DNA of 64,000 nt from Bowmanella dokdonensis (GCF_017254865.1 NZ_JAFKCV010000005.1:186001-250000); one strand, 5' to 3'; numbered from the stretch's first letter, positions 54,315 to 64,000 are shown. Notes: generated from the sequence alone by a model not told the origin. Numbers and translations are program-made.

Positions 54315-54617
54315 TTATAGCGGGGATGGATTGAGATTGAGGGGTAACTTCATGCAGCCTGCCTGACCTGGATTACCGATCATTTCATCATAGGTGGACT
54401 GATGAAGCAGTTCTGCCTGATCTATCACGCAAGCGGCCAGGCTTGCCCGGATTTGCCCAACGCATGCAAAGCTGGCTGGCCTATCACCTTCGAAAACCGT
54501 AGCTTCCCTGCCGTTGATGCTCACTTTGAGCAGGTAAATGCCCATCCCACAGGATTGTACCCAGACATGATCCCAATGGGTGCGGTTACTGGTCAGTTCC
54601 TTCAGTTGGTACTTCAT
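54315..54617 (-). CDS. DUF6482-like small protein
   Basis: Start at ATG 54617 (MKYQLKELTSNRTHW), 100 residues; the ORF back to 54710 runs into the upstream gene. GIYLLKVSINGREATVFEG and LLHQSTYDEMIG (pieces) match a family of short proteins common in marine gammaproteobacteria, which I place in DUF6482 from memory. Likely cytosolic, function unknown. It lies 61 bp after the sterol-desaturase-like gene, probably in one transcript. Confidence 0.68.
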   Translation of the reverse strand: MKYQLKELTSNRTHWDHVWVQSCGMGIYLLKVSINGREATVFEGDRPASFACVGQIRASLAACVIDQAELLHQSTYDEMIGNPGQAGCMKLPLNLNPSPL

Positions 54618-54678
54618 GGCTTTGCTCCGCGATTCGTCTGCGTGGTTCAACAGATTACGCGACAAAGCCGGTTTCAGT

Positions 54679-55917
54679 TCAGCCCCGTGGCTGCTCCTCC
54701 ATCTGCACAAAAGGCCGGACGGGAGCCTTGATACGTATGCTCAGCAAAAGCCCAATACTTAACAGGGTACCCAGCCCCAGACCGGCCATCAACCAGGCCG
54801 GCAAGCTGAGATACAGAAGTACGGCCAGCACCAGTATATTTTTCATCCCCTCCAGCCACCAGGCAAAGGGGCGCTGCTCCATTAGTGCACCGATACTGAA
54901 ACTGGACAGCAGCACAAAGCCCAGCAGGCCCCACTGCTGTCCCAGGGCCAGTTTGTCCACCGACAACATCAGCATAAAGGTAACCAGTACTGTCAGGCCA
55001 TGCTGGATGACACAATAAACCTTGGTGGTCGCGGTGAGGGGAATATCAAACTTTCTGAAGCGGGTGAGATCGGCTCTGGGTAGCGGATACTTTTCTTCCA
55101 CATCGGCCGGCCGCCAGCCGGTGCGTCTGAACCAGATACTCAGTTTGTCCTGCCAGCGGCCGGCATGCCAGCAATCTTTAGCCAACTGGCTGTATACATG
55201 CACATTGGCCCACAAGGGATTCCAGCTATGCAGGGCCTTGCGAATGCCAAACAGGGGTGGCTCTTCGTCCAGTTCTTCCTGAAAGGAACCAAAGAGTCTG
55301 TCCCAGACAATAAATACGCCCCCATAGTTTCTGTCGATATAGACCTGATTCTGGGCATGGTGGACCCGATGGTTAGAGGGCGTAACGAAGACCCATTCAA
55401 ACCAGCCCAGCTTTGGTACATGGCGGGTATGCACCCAGAACTGGTAGATCAGGTTGAGGGAACCCACTGCCACAAAAATAACCGGCTCGATACCGAGCAG
55501 CGCCATAGGCAGATAGAACAGCCAACTGAACAACCCGCTGCTGCTTTGCCTCAGGGCTGTAGTGAGGTTGTATTCTTCGCTGGAATGATGCACCACATGG
55601 GCGGCCCACAGAATATTCATTTCGTGACCCAGCCGGTGATTCCAGTAGTAACAGAAGTCATAAAGCACGAATGCCAGCACCCAGACCCAGGCCATGTCGG
55701 GTAAAGACATCAGAGCCACATGTTCGAATACCAGTGCATAGAGGGTAAAGGGCACCAGTCTGCGGGCAATGCCGGTCGCCCGGCTCAGCACTCCGGCGCT
55801 GAGGCTGTTGACGGCATCGTTAACCCGGTAATAATCCGTTTTCCTGACCTTTTCCAGGATCAGTTCCAGACCGATTAGCAAAAAGAAAAAGGGTACTGCC
55901 AGCAAAATGTAACTCAT
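54679..55917 (-). CDS. Sterol desaturase / fatty acid hydroxylase family protein
   Basis: 412 residues. Three or four N-terminal membrane segments, then the histidine boxes of a di-iron membrane oxygenase: YYWNHRLGHEMN, AAHVVHHSSEEYN and SNHRVHHAQN, in order within 90-215. The C-terminal 130 residues form a second group of membrane segments not found in the core enzyme. It would hydroxylate or desaturate a lipid substrate using O2. Substrate unknown. Single gene with DUF6482 downstream. Confidence 0.88.
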   Translation of the reverse strand: MSYILLAVPFFFLLIGLELILEKVRKTDYYRVNDAVNSLSAGVLSRATGIARRLVPFTLYALVFEHVALMSLPDMAWVWVLAFVLYDFCYYWNHRLGHEMNILWAAHVVHHSSEEYNLTTALRQSSSGLFSWLFYLPMALLGIEPVIFVAVGSLNLIYQFWVHTRHVPKLGWFEWVFVTPSNHRVHHAQNQVYIDRNYGGVFIVWDRLFGSFQEELDEEPPLFGIRKALHSWNPLWANVHVYSQLAKDCWHAGRWQDKLSIWFRRTGWRPADVEEKYPLPRADLTRFRKFDIPLTATTKVYCVIQHGLTVLVTFMLMLSVDKLALGQQWGLLGFVLLSSFSIGALMEQRPFAWWLEGMKNILVLAVLLYLSLPAWLMAGLGLGTLLSIGLLLSIRIKAPVRPFVQMEEQPRG

Positions 55918-56187
55918 GACAGGAACTCGCTACCTGGGGACCGGGTCCGCAAATTGTTAAAAAAGGGTTAAATTACCTCGTCTGACCAGTGTAATCCGCC
56001 GTTTGCTGACTGTCTAGCGAGTCACCAGGGGAACTGTGGCATGCTCTGGTGGTCTTGAATTGTTGTACTGATTAATCAATAAGTTGCACTATCATTGTTG
56101 TTAGAGGCCGCAGAGGGGTTGTGGATGTGATCCCGGCTGCGATTGACTTATACTGATATACAGAGCAAACCCATAAGGCGAGTGGTT

Positions 56188-57027
56188 ATGACAGATAATG
56201 ACACTGCAGAAAAGAAGTCCCTGATCCCCCATTTTCTTGTCGGGGCGTTGATCCTGATTGGACTGGTCGCGGTCTATTTCTGGCAGGCGGACCCCGAGCC
56301 GGCACCCAGGGTGGAAGAACCGGTGGCCATGCCAGTGGACGAGCCACAGGTGCCAGAGCCAGAGCCTGAACTGGACCCCGACGCCGCAGCGCCGCTGGAA
56401 ACACCGGAGAATATGCAGCCACCTGCCCCTGAACCGACGCCTGAACCCGAGCCTTTGGATATCACCGATGGCGCGGTCAAGACTGCCGTGCTGGAAACCG
56501 GCGAGTATGAGGCAATGGCGAGGCTGCTGGTGGATGAAGACCTGCTGCGCCGCTTCGTGGTCTTCAGCAAAAACCTGTCTGACGAACAACTGGCGGCCAA
56601 TCACGGAGTCCTGCAGCCCCCCAAACAGGAATTCCGGGTGTATCGCCAGGCAGGCAAGGAATGGATCGATGCGGCCAGCTATAAACGCTATACGCCTTAT
56701 GTAGAAGCGTTGGACAGTCTGGACACAGATCAGCTCATTCAGCTTTATGGTAAATACAAGCCGGCCATTAACGAGGTTATGGCTGAGCTGGGTGAAGGCT
56801 CCAGGGATTTCGATACTGTGCTGACTGATGCGATTAACCACCTTCTGGATACTCCTGAAGTGCCTATGCCTGTTGAGGTCACCTCGGACAGCGTCATGTA
56901 CAAATACGTGGATGAACGACTGGAGTCTTTGACTCCTCCGCAAAAACAATTGCTCAGAACGGGTCCCGAGAACATGCGGGTGATCAAGGCAAAACTCCGG
57001 GAAATTCTTGACGCCCTGATGCCCTGA
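56188..57027 (+). CDS. DUF3014 membrane-anchored protein
   Basis: Start at ATG 56188 (MTDNDTAEKK), 279 residues; the longer frame from 56143 has no ribosome site. One membrane helix (about 11-30), then a Pro/Glu-rich linker (about 35-92), then a conserved domain (LLRRFVVFSKNLSDEQLAANHG, DAASYKRYTPYVEALDSLD in pieces) matching DUF3014. The C-terminus is probably periplasmic. The stop overlaps the next start by one base (TGATG), tying it to DUF1285. Confidence 0.83.
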   Translation: MTDNDTAEKKSLIPHFLVGALILIGLVAVYFWQADPEPAPRVEEPVAMPVDEPQVPEPEPELDPDAAAPLETPENMQPPAPEPTPEPEPLDITDGAVKTAVLETGEYEAMARLLVDEDLLRRFVVFSKNLSDEQLAANHGVLQPPKQEFRVYRQAGKEWIDAASYKRYTPYVEALDSLDTDQLIQLYGKYKPAINEVMAELGEGSRDFDTVLTDAINHLLDTPEVPMPVEVTSDSVMYKYVDERLESLTPPQKQLLRTGPENMRVIKAKLREILDALMP

Positions 57028-57563
57028 TGGATCTGTCACGCCTCGAACGGCAACTGAAGGAGCACAACAGTGCGATTGCGCCGGTCGAACAATGGGATCC
57101 GCCCTTCTGTGGGGATCTGGATATGCAAATCCGCCATGATGGAAGCTGGCACTACATGGGCACCCCCATTGGCCGCCAAGCCCTGGTCAGGCTGTTTGCC
57201 AGTGTACTGAAACGGGAAGGGGAAAATTACTATCTGGTTACCCCTGTGGAGAAAGTCGGCATTCAGGTTGAAGACGTTCCCCTGATCGTCACCAACTGGC
57301 GAGAAGAACAGGGTGTGTTAGTCTTCACTACCAATACGGGTCATAGCTTTGTGGTTGGTGAGGAACATCCGGTGACATTGATGTCGGATCGTGTCACCGC
57401 CGATTTGCTGCCTTATGCCAATGCCTGGCGTAATCTCTACGCCAGGCTGCATCAGAATGTGTTTTACCAATTGGTCGGACGCGGCAGAGAGACCCAACTG
57501 GAGGGACACAGGCAATTGGTAATCGACAGTGGTGACTACAGCTTCAGCCTTGGCATACTCTGA
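57027..57563 (+). CDS. DUF1285 family protein
   Basis: 178 residues: PPFCGDLDMQIRHDGSWHYMG near the start and PVEKVGIQVEDVPLIVTNW (pieces) match DUF1285. The family has two small beta-sandwich/PH-like domains and no known enzyme activity. No signal peptide, so cytosolic or peripheral. Second gene of a two-gene unit with DUF3014, a pair often seen in marine gammaproteobacteria (from memory). Confidence 0.85.
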   Translation: MDLSRLERQLKEHNSAIAPVEQWDPPFCGDLDMQIRHDGSWHYMGTPIGRQALVRLFASVLKREGENYYLVTPVEKVGIQVEDVPLIVTNWREEQGVLVFTTNTGHSFVVGEEHPVTLMSDRVTADLLPYANAWRNLYARLHQNVFYQLVGRGRETQLEGHRQLVIDSGDYSFSLGIL

Positions 57564-57572
57564 AAGCCAGTG

Positions 57573-59114
57573 CTAGCCGAAGGTTTTTACCATGGCGGCG
57601 ATCTGGTCGATACTCTTCTTCAGTGAATCGGAACTTTGTTCCATGGACTGGGCCACCTGGGTGTTGTCGTCTGCCACCTGGGTAATGTTACCGATATTGC
57701 GGCTGATCTCCTCACAGACTTTTTCCTGCTCTTCTGAAGCCGTAGCAATCTGGGCTGAAAAGTCGGCGATCTCGGCCATCATCTGGTAGATATCGCCGAT
57801 GGCCCCGGCTGACTCATTGGCATCCTGCACACAATCCATCGCCTGCTCCTTACTGGCCTCCATGCTGGAAACCCACTCCTTGAGGGTCTTACGCATGGCC
57901 TGCAGACTTTTGTGAATATTGGCAGTGGAAGTCTGGGTCCGGGTACTGAGGGCGCGAACTTCATCGGCCACCACCGAGAATCCCCGGCCGCTTTCGCCAG
58001 CCCGGGCCGCCTCAATGGCGGCGTTCAGGGCCAGCAGGTTGGTCTGCTCGGCGATGGCTTCGATTTCACCCATCACCCCGGCGACCTTGTCGGCCTCCAT
58101 CACCAGTTGGTTGGCCGACCCCGCGGCCTGTTCCACCACCTTGGCCAGGTTGCTGACCTTTCCTTTACTGTGCTGCACGCTGTCCCTTGCAGTGGAACAG
58201 AAATCGCTGGCTTCACGAACCTTGGATGAGGTGTCGACGGTATTACGGGCAATTTCCTGGCTGGTGGCGGCCATCTGGGTAATAGCCGTGGCAATTTGCT
58301 GAACTTCAAATTTCTGCTGCTCCAGGCCTGCAGCAGTGGTGTGGGCAGCTTCGCTGGTGGTTCTTGCCACCCCGGCCAGCCCATGGGATGAATCCAGCAT
58401 ACGCCCAAGCACGGTGCGGATCCTGGCCTGTTTGAGTCCCAGATGGAAGTCGAAGTGGCTGTCCACACCCTTGCCGCTGTATATGTAGCGGCTGATGCTG
58501 TCGTAGGATCGTTGCAGGGATTTCGCCGCAACCGGCAATTTGACCACTTCATCCCAGAAAAGTCCCCCTAACAAAGCCAGGGAAACCAGTCCGGTGGCAC
58601 CCGCTATCCAGCCGCCAAACCAGAACAGCATGACCAGCATCAGCAGGACGATAACACCGGCAGCCAGGAACTTCTGCTGCGGACCGGTCTCCCGGGCACT
58701 GAATTTGTCGGCGTTAAGGTCACGGTATGCCTTCTCAGCCCGTTCGACAAACTTCCGCTGAGGTTTGACCCGGACCGATTGGTAGCCCACTTTGTTACCT
58801 TTGTCGTAGATCGGGGTGACATAGGCATCCACCCAGTAATAACGTCCATCCTTGCACAGGTTTTTGACCATGCCGCGCCAGGCCTGCCCTTTTTCCAACT
58901 TCTCCCATAAATCCCTGAAGGCTTGCTTAGGCATATCGGGATGACGTACCAGGTTATGGTTTTTACCCACCAACTCATCAAACCTGTAACCGGCGACCTG
59001 ACAGAAACTGTCGTTGGCATAAGTGATCACACCCCGCAGATCTGTCGTCGACACCAGTTCCTGTTGCTCGGAATACTGGACTTCTTCATTTACTACTGTC
59101 TGACTGCGGCGCAT
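57573..59114 (-). CDS. Methyl-accepting chemotaxis protein with N-terminal PAS (Aer-like)
   Basis: Start at ATG 59114 (GGGGAAG upstream), 513 residues. The PAS domain (about 15-115: [31 protein letters not shown] in pieces) is cytosolic and resembles the FAD-binding PAS of Aer. It has two membrane segments (about 150-195) and then a signalling domain whose tip [19 protein letters not shown] is conserved. Senses redox or energy state and steers motility through CheA/CheW. No other che genes in the window. An ATG six codons upstream is possible. Confidence 0.92.
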   Translation of the reverse strand: MRRSQTVVNEEVQYSEQQELVSTTDLRGVITYANDSFCQVAGYRFDELVGKNHNLVRHPDMPKQAFRDLWEKLEKGQAWRGMVKNLCKDGRYYWVDAYVTPIYDKGNKVGYQSVRVKPQRKFVERAEKAYRDLNADKFSARETGPQQKFLAAGVIVLLMLVMLFWFGGWIAGATGLVSLALLGGLFWDEVVKLPVAAKSLQRSYDSISRYIYSGKGVDSHFDFHLGLKQARIRTVLGRMLDSSHGLAGVARTTSEAAHTTAAGLEQQKFEVQQIATAITQMAATSQEIARNTVDTSSKVREASDFCSTARDSVQHSKGKVSNLAKVVEQAAGSANQLVMEADKVAGVMGEIEAIAEQTNLLALNAAIEAARAGESGRGFSVVADEVRALSTRTQTSTANIHKSLQAMRKTLKEWVSSMEASKEQAMDCVQDANESAGAIGDIYQMMAEIADFSAQIATASEEQEKVCEEISRNIGNITQVADDNTQVAQSMEQSSDSLKKSIDQIAAMVKTFG

Positions 59115-59357
59115 CTGGCTTCCCCTGTTCAAGAGCGGACTACTAAAGGCCTATCATAGCAAATGTTGCCTTGCATCCAGCAGCTTAGTTTATCCGCAAA
59201 GGAGGGGGTTCAGTCGCATACGCCCTTTGGTCAAGCAGGTTCGGAGGCCGCCGGGACCCCAGTTGCCACGACTGGCAGCCTCCCTGCGACCAGAAGCTTT
59301 GATCTGTGCTCCCTGGTCTTCTACTGTGGGTAGTTCCCATACCACAGGAACATAATA

Positions 59358-60641
59358 ATGAAAAAATCCGCCCTCACATTACTGGCGGGTCTTGGCCTGG
59401 CCTGCTCAGCCCAAGCCGCCACCTATATCCACGCCGGTAAACTGATCACAGCCAAGAACGATAAGCTGCTGACCGAAATGACGGTGATAGTCGAAGGCAA
59501 CCAGATCACCAACGTCATGGAAGGCTATATCCAGCCGGGGGCGGAGGATACCCTGGTGGACCTGAAAGACAGTACTCTGATGCCCGGCCTGATGGATATG
59601 CATACCCATATCAGTTCGCAACAGGGACCAGGGGCCTATATGGAGCGCTTCACTCTCAATGAAGCGGACTACGCCCTCAAAGGGGTGCACTACGCTGGCA
59701 AGACACTGGATGCAGGCTTTACCACTATTCGCAATCTGGGTGACAGCCACAACGAATCGGTAGCCTTACGAAAAGCCATCGAACAGGGGCTGGTCAAAGG
59801 CCCCCGCATCTACACGGCCGCCAAGACTATTGCCACCACCGGCGGCCATGGGGATCCCACCAACGGACGGGCAAAGGCGATTATGGGTGATCCGGGCCCC
59901 AACGAAGGCGTGGTTAACGGCGTCGCCGAAGCACGACAGGCCGTTCGCCAGCGCTATAAAGATGGTGCCGACCTGATTAAGATTACTGCCACCGGCGGGG
60001 TCTTGAGTGTGGCCAAGAGTGGCCAGAATCCCCAGTTTATGGAGGATGAGCTCAAGGCCATTGTCGATACCGCCAGGGATTACGGCATGACGGTCGCGGT
60101 GCACGCCCATGGTAAAGAGGGGATGAAACGCGCCATAGAGGCCGGGGTCACATCCATTGAGCATGGTACTTACATGGACAAGGAGGTGATCAATCTGATG
60201 AAGAAACACGGCACCTACTATGTCCCTACCGTGCTGGCCGGAAACTGGGTGGCGGAAAAAGCCAAGATTGATGGCTTCTTCCCGGAGCTGGTACGGCCCA
60301 AGGCGGCGGCCATTGGTCCACTGATTCAGGAAACGTTCGCCAGGGCCTACAAAGCCGGCGTAAAAATCGCATTCGGCACAGACTCGGGTGTTTCCGCCCA
60401 TGGTGACAATGGACAGGAGTTTGTCCTGATGGTGGAGGCCGGCATGCCGGCCATTGAAGCTATCAGGGCAGCCACTTACCACGGTGCCAAATTGCTGAAT
60501 ATAGAAGATCAGCTGGGTACAGTGGAAGCCGGTAAACTGGCCGACCTGGTCGCTGTGCCGGGTAACCCCATCGAGGATATCAGTCGCATGAATCAGATCA
60601 ATTTTGTAATGAAAGACGGTCAGGTCTACAAGAATCTCTGA
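59358..60641 (+). CDS. Exported amidohydrolase (Xaa-Pro/Xaa-Arg dipeptidase-like)
   Basis: 427 residues with a signal peptide ([14 protein letters not shown]). Metal-binding residues of the amidohydrolase superfamily: [16 protein letters not shown] (Lys likely carboxylated), [16 protein letters not shown] and AFGTDSGV. This order matches imidazolonepropionase-like periplasmic dipeptidases. It would release amino acids from peptides or hydrolyse a cyclic amide. Monocistronic, with a 224-bp 5' gap in which I see no gene. Confidence 0.88.
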   Translation: MKKSALTLLAGLGLACSAQAATYIHAGKLITAKNDKLLTEMTVIVEGNQITNVMEGYIQPGAEDTLVDLKDSTLMPGLMDMHTHISSQQGPGAYMERFTLNEADYALKGVHYAGKTLDAGFTTIRNLGDSHNESVALRKAIEQGLVKGPRIYTAAKTIATTGGHGDPTNGRAKAIMGDPGPNEGVVNGVAEARQAVRQRYKDGADLIKITATGGVLSVAKSGQNPQFMEDELKAIVDTARDYGMTVAVHAHGKEGMKRAIEAGVTSIEHGTYMDKEVINLMKKHGTYYVPTVLAGNWVAEKAKIDGFFPELVRPKAAAIGPLIQETFARAYKAGVKIAFGTDSGVSAHGDNGQEFVLMVEAGMPAIEAIRAATYHGAKLLNIEDQLGTVEAGKLADLVAVPGNPIEDISRMNQINFVMKDGQVYKNL

Positions 60642-60876
60642 CAAGTCCGGCAGGGGGTCGTATACCCATCTGACAGGTATTTACCCCTGCCAATCCCTGT
60701 AAAATTTACCACTTCAACTGTAATTCCCTACCGTCCGTACATGACCTGCCTGCTCCTCCCTACGAGCACTTCTCCCTAAGCAACTGATTTTTAACAACTT
60801 ACCTCACCTGGCATTAGGGTTGCTGAAGTTACCTGGAAAGCTAAAACCTTACCCGGCATCACGAAAGGAGAATATT

Positions 60877-61185
60877 ATGGCTACAGCAACTCCCACAGGC
60901 AGCGCAGGCAACGGCGGCAAATCGCCAACCACCGAGCGCGCCACCAAGGCTGCACATGAGAAGATAGACGAATGGGCAGAAAGAGCGTCCAGCGCAGAAG
61001 AGACCGTTCGCCGACGCGCGGCCGACTCAAATGAGGCCCTGGCAGCCAGAAAAGAAGAACTTAAGCGTCAGATTGACAGTACCGTATCCCGCACCAACAG
61101 GCTGATTGCCGACCATCCTCTGGCCAGCGCGGGAGTCGCCTTCGCAGCCGGCGCACTCTTTACCTACCTGATGCGTCGCAAATAA
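60877..61185 (+). CDS. yqjD: DUF883 family ribosome/membrane-anchoring protein (YqjD-like)
   Basis: Start at ATG 60877 with AAAGGAG, 102 residues. The C-terminal helix RLIADHPLASAGVAFAAGALFTYLM (in pieces) and the ending RRK match the DUF883 ElaB/YgaM/YqjD family, in which a tail membrane anchor tethers the protein to the inner membrane and ribosomes in stationary phase. First gene of a three-gene operon like E. coli yqjDEK. Confidence 0.88.
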   Translation: MATATPTGSAGNGGKSPTTERATKAAHEKIDEWAERASSAEETVRRRAADSNEALAARKEELKRQIDSTVSRTNRLIADHPLASAGVAFAAGALFTYLMRRK

Positions 61186-61194
61186 GGGGGGCTG

Positions 61195-61629
61195 GTGAAT
61201 AGCTCCTCCCCCGGCCAGTCTGGTCAGGAATCCTTCGCCGACAGCATTAAGTTGCTGGCGGCAGCCCTGTCAGAACTGGCCGCGGCCTATAAGGACCAGA
61301 CCAAATGCGTGGGCCGGATTGCCCGCACAGAGTGGCGCCTGTCAGTCCGGGCAGTGGTACTGGCCCTGATTTGCATGATTTGTTTTGGGTCATTACTCGG
61401 TGCCTTCTGGCTGTCTGGTTTGCTGCTGCTTACCCTTGCCCTCCATGCCGTCAGCGCTTCCTGGCTGTTGAGTATCAGCACTACTTTGTTACTCCAGTTG
61501 CTGATGCTGGTGTATCTGGTACGTACCCTGCACCGTCTTTTTGCCCGGGTCGGGTTCTCCCAGACGCAGCAGGCTGCCCGTCACCTGGTCAGCCTGCCGA
61601 TACAGAAGGCACCGGAACATGCTGGCTGA
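61195..61629 (+). CDS. yqjE: Phage-holin-family membrane protein (YqjE-like)
   Basis: Start is GTG 61195, 9 bp after yqjD with GGGGG as ribosome site; 144 residues. An amphipathic N-terminus is followed by two membrane segments (about 58-78 and 82-112). The pattern fits the YqjE (holin-like, PF07332) group. The stop overlaps the next gene by 11 bp. Membrane protein of unknown function linked to yqjD. Confidence 0.78.
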   Translation: MNSSSPGQSGQESFADSIKLLAAALSELAAAYKDQTKCVGRIARTEWRLSVRAVVLALICMICFGSLLGAFWLSGLLLLTLALHAVSASWLLSISTTLLLQLLMLVYLVRTLHRLFARVGFSQTQQAARHLVSLPIQKAPEHAG

Positions 61630-61861
61630 ATGGCTATTACATAAGCATTTGAAGCGTCTGGAAAAGCAGCGGGCAGAATACCGTCGTAATACTGACTTTA
61701 TACTGGCGTATCAACAGATTGCCCGCAGCAAAGGCACTCGGGCCCTCAGCTCGCCACCTGGACTGGCAATTTGCTTCACAGCTGGCTGTGTCACCGAGGT
61801 TGCCCGGGACAAGGTCACGCTACCCTGGCATCTGTTGCGCTTGATCCTGATTTGGGTGTAA
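61619..61861 (+). CDS. yqjK: YqjK-like small protein
   Basis: Start at ATG 61619, 80 residues. A basic helix HKHLKRLEKQRAEYRRN comes first, then a hydrophobic end with GLAICFTAGCVTEVA. The position after yqjDE and the size match yqjK; sequence likeness alone would not be enough. It overlaps yqjE by 11 bp. Confidence 0.65.
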   Translation: MLAEWLLHKHLKRLEKQRAEYRRNTDFILAYQQIARSKGTRALSSPPGLAICFTAGCVTEVARDKVTLPWHLLRLILIWV

Positions 61862-61958
61862 GTCTTTGCCTGGGGCTGTCGATAAAGTTTCATTTGGCTA
61901 AATCTTGGCCAGGCTCTACAATGCCCACTCTGGCTCATTCTCCGCCACAGGGACGGCA

Positions 61959-63017
61959 ATGCGATTCTCCTCTTTTCCACTGATATGTTTCTGCCTGCTG
62001 ATGGCGGGGTGCAGCAGCCAGCCTGAGTTATTGCCGGAATTGAGCATCCAGGAAAGTAAAAAGCTCCAGCAAGAACAAAACCTGCCGGCTATCAGCCTGT
62101 TTTATCGCATTCACAGTGAGGCGCTGAGCCGTGAGTGTGAAGAATCCCGACAGTCACTGGCCAGCCACTGCCAGGAAAATGCCTTGGATGCCAGCCACTA
62201 CCAGGCGGGCTTCGAAGGCACGAATCTGTTTCCCCTGGTCATGCTGGAAGAGTCCGGCCCCGATTACGAACTGATTCTGACCACGGCCAGCTTCTATGGT
62301 CCGCAAAGTGAAATGAAAGCAGAACTGCTGCTGGCCTGGCGTGGAATACTGCTCAAAGAGTACCGCTACAGTCTGCCGCTCGCGGAGGGGCTGGACAGTC
62401 CACAACAACTGGCCGATCAACTGGTGAGTTACTTTGTCAGTGATGCACTCTCTGAAGGTGTATTCGGCTCAGGCTATCTGGCCAGGACACTTAAATCGGA
62501 TGATTATGAGGTGGATCTCAAGGCCCCTAATCAGGTTTCTAATTTCAAACTGAGCAAACGGCTGGTCTATAACGATCCGCTGGAAGGCTCGACCTTGACG
62601 TATCAGGATCCCGACTTTGACAATGACCGTATTGAGGTCAGCGTTTATCCTATTCCCACCAGCGATCTCAGCAATTTACCGGGCATTATAGAAGACGAAA
62701 CGGATAAACTGCGCAAAAACCTGACTTCCTTTGCCCGGGAACACAGTCTGCCCCCCCTGTTCATGAGTGAGGATATCCTGGTGAATCTTCAGGTACAGGG
62801 ACGGGAAATCAACGGCTACTATCTGGATGCGAGTATCGAGAGCAGCGCCGAACCATTTTATGCTTCGTACTTTTTCTTCATTCAGCATGACAAGATAGTT
62901 AAATTTACGACCACTTTTCCCTCAAGTTTTGCTATGGATTTTGTCAAACAGGCCCTGCCACAGATGCAAATTCCCAGTGAATCCCCCTTTATGTCAAGAC
63001 TCAGGTCAATCAACTGA
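61959..63017 (+). CDS. Hypothetical lipoprotein
   Basis: Start at ATG 61959 (GGGACGG upstream), 352 residues. LLMAGCSS gives a lipobox with Cys at about 17; an Asp is absent at +2, so sorting to the outer membrane is likely. The rest is a soluble domain with mixed helix and strand (YELILTTASFYG, RIEVSVYPIPTSD, NGYYLDASIESSAEPFY). I do not recognise the family. It stands alone before dps. Confidence 0.75.
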   Translation: MRFSSFPLICFCLLMAGCSSQPELLPELSIQESKKLQQEQNLPAISLFYRIHSEALSRECEESRQSLASHCQENALDASHYQAGFEGTNLFPLVMLEESGPDYELILTTASFYGPQSEMKAELLLAWRGILLKEYRYSLPLAEGLDSPQQLADQLVSYFVSDALSEGVFGSGYLARTLKSDDYEVDLKAPNQVSNFKLSKRLVYNDPLEGSTLTYQDPDFDNDRIEVSVYPIPTSDLSNLPGIIEDETDKLRKNLTSFAREHSLPPLFMSEDILVNLQVQGREINGYYLDASIESSAEPFYASYFFFIQHDKIVKFTTTFPSSFAMDFVKQALPQMQIPSESPFMSRLRSIN

Positions 63018-63169
63018 TCAAGTAACGAAAAAATCGATTGCCAGAATTGACCTGTTGCATTGGCACCCGCAAGCAATCGATGAGATAGTTGTTTACGGCG
63101 TATTTGTCCTTCATAAAAGGTCATCGTGGATAACAGGAACATGATGACTAAGGGAAAAAGGAGCACAAG

Positions 63170-63637
63170 ATGAGCAACATTGATATTGGCATTACCACCC
63201 AGGACCGCGAAGATATTGCAGAGGGTCTGAAGCGGTTACTGGCAGATTCTTACACTCTCTATCTGCAAACACATAATTTCCATTGGAATGTCACCGGCCC
63301 ACAGTTTCGCGAGCTGCACCTGATGTTCGAAGAGCATTATACTGAGCTGGCCATCGCCGTTGACGATCTTGCCGAGCGCATCCGGACCCTGGGCGTCTAC
63401 GCACCGGGCACATACAAGGCTCTCTCCATGTATTCTTCCATCGAAGAGGTCGAAGACATACCGGCCGCCTCAGAGATGGTGGTGATTCTGACCAAGAGTC
63501 ACGAGCAGGTCGTCAAGACCTGCAGGGACGTATTGAAACTGGCCCAGGAAGGCGACGACGAGTCTACCGCGGCTCTTGTTTCAGATCGTATGCGCATCCA
63601 TGAGAAAACTGCCTGGATGTTGCGGGCAATGCAATAA
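63170..63637 (+). CDS. dps: Dps-family DNA-binding ferritin-like protein
   Basis: 155 residues with the Dps ferroxidase marks: [16 protein letters not shown] (His), [23 protein letters not shown] (Asp and Glu, pieces). Forms a 12-subunit shell that oxidises iron with H2O2 and protects DNA. The ribosome site AAAGGAG precedes ATG 63170. The N-terminus is short, without the Lys-rich DNA-binding tail of E. coli Dps, so DNA binding may be weak. Lies near a Fur-regulated gene. Confidence 0.94.
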   Translation: MSNIDIGITTQDREDIAEGLKRLLADSYTLYLQTHNFHWNVTGPQFRELHLMFEEHYTELAIAVDDLAERIRTLGVYAPGTYKALSMYSSIEEVEDIPAASEMVVILTKSHEQVVKTCRDVLKLAQEGDDESTAALVSDRMRIHEKTAWMLRAMQ

Positions 63638-63735
63638 TACAGCTACGTTCAGGGGTGCCCTGGCGCCCCGCCTCTCTCGACTGAGTCACTTTTCTGCTCT
63701 GCTGCCTGCTATGCAAGGCATACCAAATGCGTTGT

Positions 63736-63750
63736 TGATAATTATTCTCA
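63736..63750 (+). promoter_or_regulatory. Fur box
   Basis: TGATAATTATTCTCA matches the TGATAAT-N-ATTATCA core at 13 of 14 defined positions. It lies 50 bp upstream of ATG 63800, the right place to repress that gene when iron is plentiful. Confidence 0.75.
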
Positions 63751-63799
63751 TTTGCACTAACTTGGTCTTATCCTCTTTTAACAGACCAAGGATCGTCAT

Positions 63800-64000
63800 A
63801 TGCAACGTGATTTTCTCTGCCCTCCTCACCGGGCCTGGCTGAGCGCCAATCCGGATTTCGTCATGTCTCATTTCAATCGTTGGTGGTCGGCTGCTCAATG
63901 TTTTCGTTACCAGGAGCAATGGGAGCAGGCCTTACCTTTTCTTGGCTGTGCGTTCGAAACAATCGAGCTCTTGCTGAAGCAGCCCCGCGCACAAGACAGG
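63800..64000 (+). CDS. Fur-regulated hypothetical protein, 5' end only
   Basis: ATG 63800 (AAGGA upstream) opens a frame that runs 67 codons to the window edge: MQRDFLCPPHRAWLS at the start, then NRWWSAAQCFRYQEQWEQAL with TPR-like helices (pieces). I do not recognise it. The Fur box implies an iron-starvation role. Confidence 0.65.
   Translation, partial: MQRDFLCPPHRAWLSANPDFVMSHFNRWWSAAQCFRYQEQWEQALPFLGCAFETIELLLKQPRAQDR

Noticed and set aside
60649-60691. Long imperfect hairpin after the amidohydrolase gene (GGCAGGGG...CCCCTGCC)
   Set aside because: The stem is interrupted and no T-run follows, so it is not called as a terminator.

Overview
The window looks like chromosomal DNA of an Alteromonadales-like marine gammaproteobacterium. 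This is inferred from an E. coli-style ilvGMEDA operon with a leader peptide and yifB/comM alongside, a divergent ilvY-ilvC pair with the long class II IlvC, proBA, a yqjDEK-like trio, an HxlR/Rof/TerB gene set and a good Fur box. I cannot fix the genus. No rRNA, tRNA, CRISPR array, transposase or integrase was recognised.

Layout. 1-82: 5' end of a DCC-family thiol oxidoreductase gene. 248-8804: a restriction/defence island. It holds a broken DUF3883/HNH-type gene start, a small HTH protein, then a tight six-gene operon: C5 DNA methyltransferase, MutL/MORC-like GHKL ATPase, Z1-family helicase-like ATPase, DUF4420 PD-(D/E)XK protein, Vsr-type nickase and an unrecognised PD-(D/E)XK-like protein. 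8970-11758: MerR regulator, VIT-VWA protein and a small unknown protein, in overlapping order. 11953-18701: accessory and stress genes (AlbA/HATPase regulator, VOC protein, ParDE, TerB-like protein, HxlR with a CPVC thioredoxin-like protein, DUF2024, peroxiredoxin-like protein, Rof) with REP-like repeats between them. 18750-19850: two decaying genes, a solute-binding-protein-like gene with a 5-bp duplication frameshift and a DUF4442 thioesterase remnant. 20022-30960: CYP152 peroxygenase P450, sorbosone-dehydrogenase-like lipoprotein, MgtC, a SLOG-plus-four-TM protein, a voltage-gated K+ channel, a TIR-TM-TPR protein and a large exported protein.

31076-48475 is mostly metabolism. A phosphorylase of the AMP/thymidine phosphorylase family is translationally coupled to a PRPP-synthase paralogue. 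Then comes ilvGMEDA (minus strand), with a newly read 28-codon leader peptide (LLLTVVVLVVVII) and an attenuator hairpin. TRIC channel, yifB, a PEGA/FGE-sulfatase-domain exported protein, an EamA transporter and ilvY-ilvC follow. Together the ilv genes make up the isoleucine/valine pathway except its final regulation by other loci.

48725-64000: an ECF sigma factor (apparent CTG start, 33-bp in-frame tandem duplication) with a membrane partner, carbonic anhydrase and a YcbX-like MOSC protein; a divergent PspB-like protein; proBA; DUF6482; sterol-desaturase-like enzyme; DUF3014-DUF1285; an Aer-like chemoreceptor; an exported amidohydrolase; yqjDEK-like genes; a lipoprotein; Dps; and a Fur-box-preceded gene cut by the window end.

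The two best candidates for unusual biology are the methyltransferase/MORC/Z1/DUF4420/Vsr operon with its extra nuclease, and the SLOG-TM / K+ channel / TIR-TPR neighbourhood. All family names are from recognition of motifs by eye; no searches were run.
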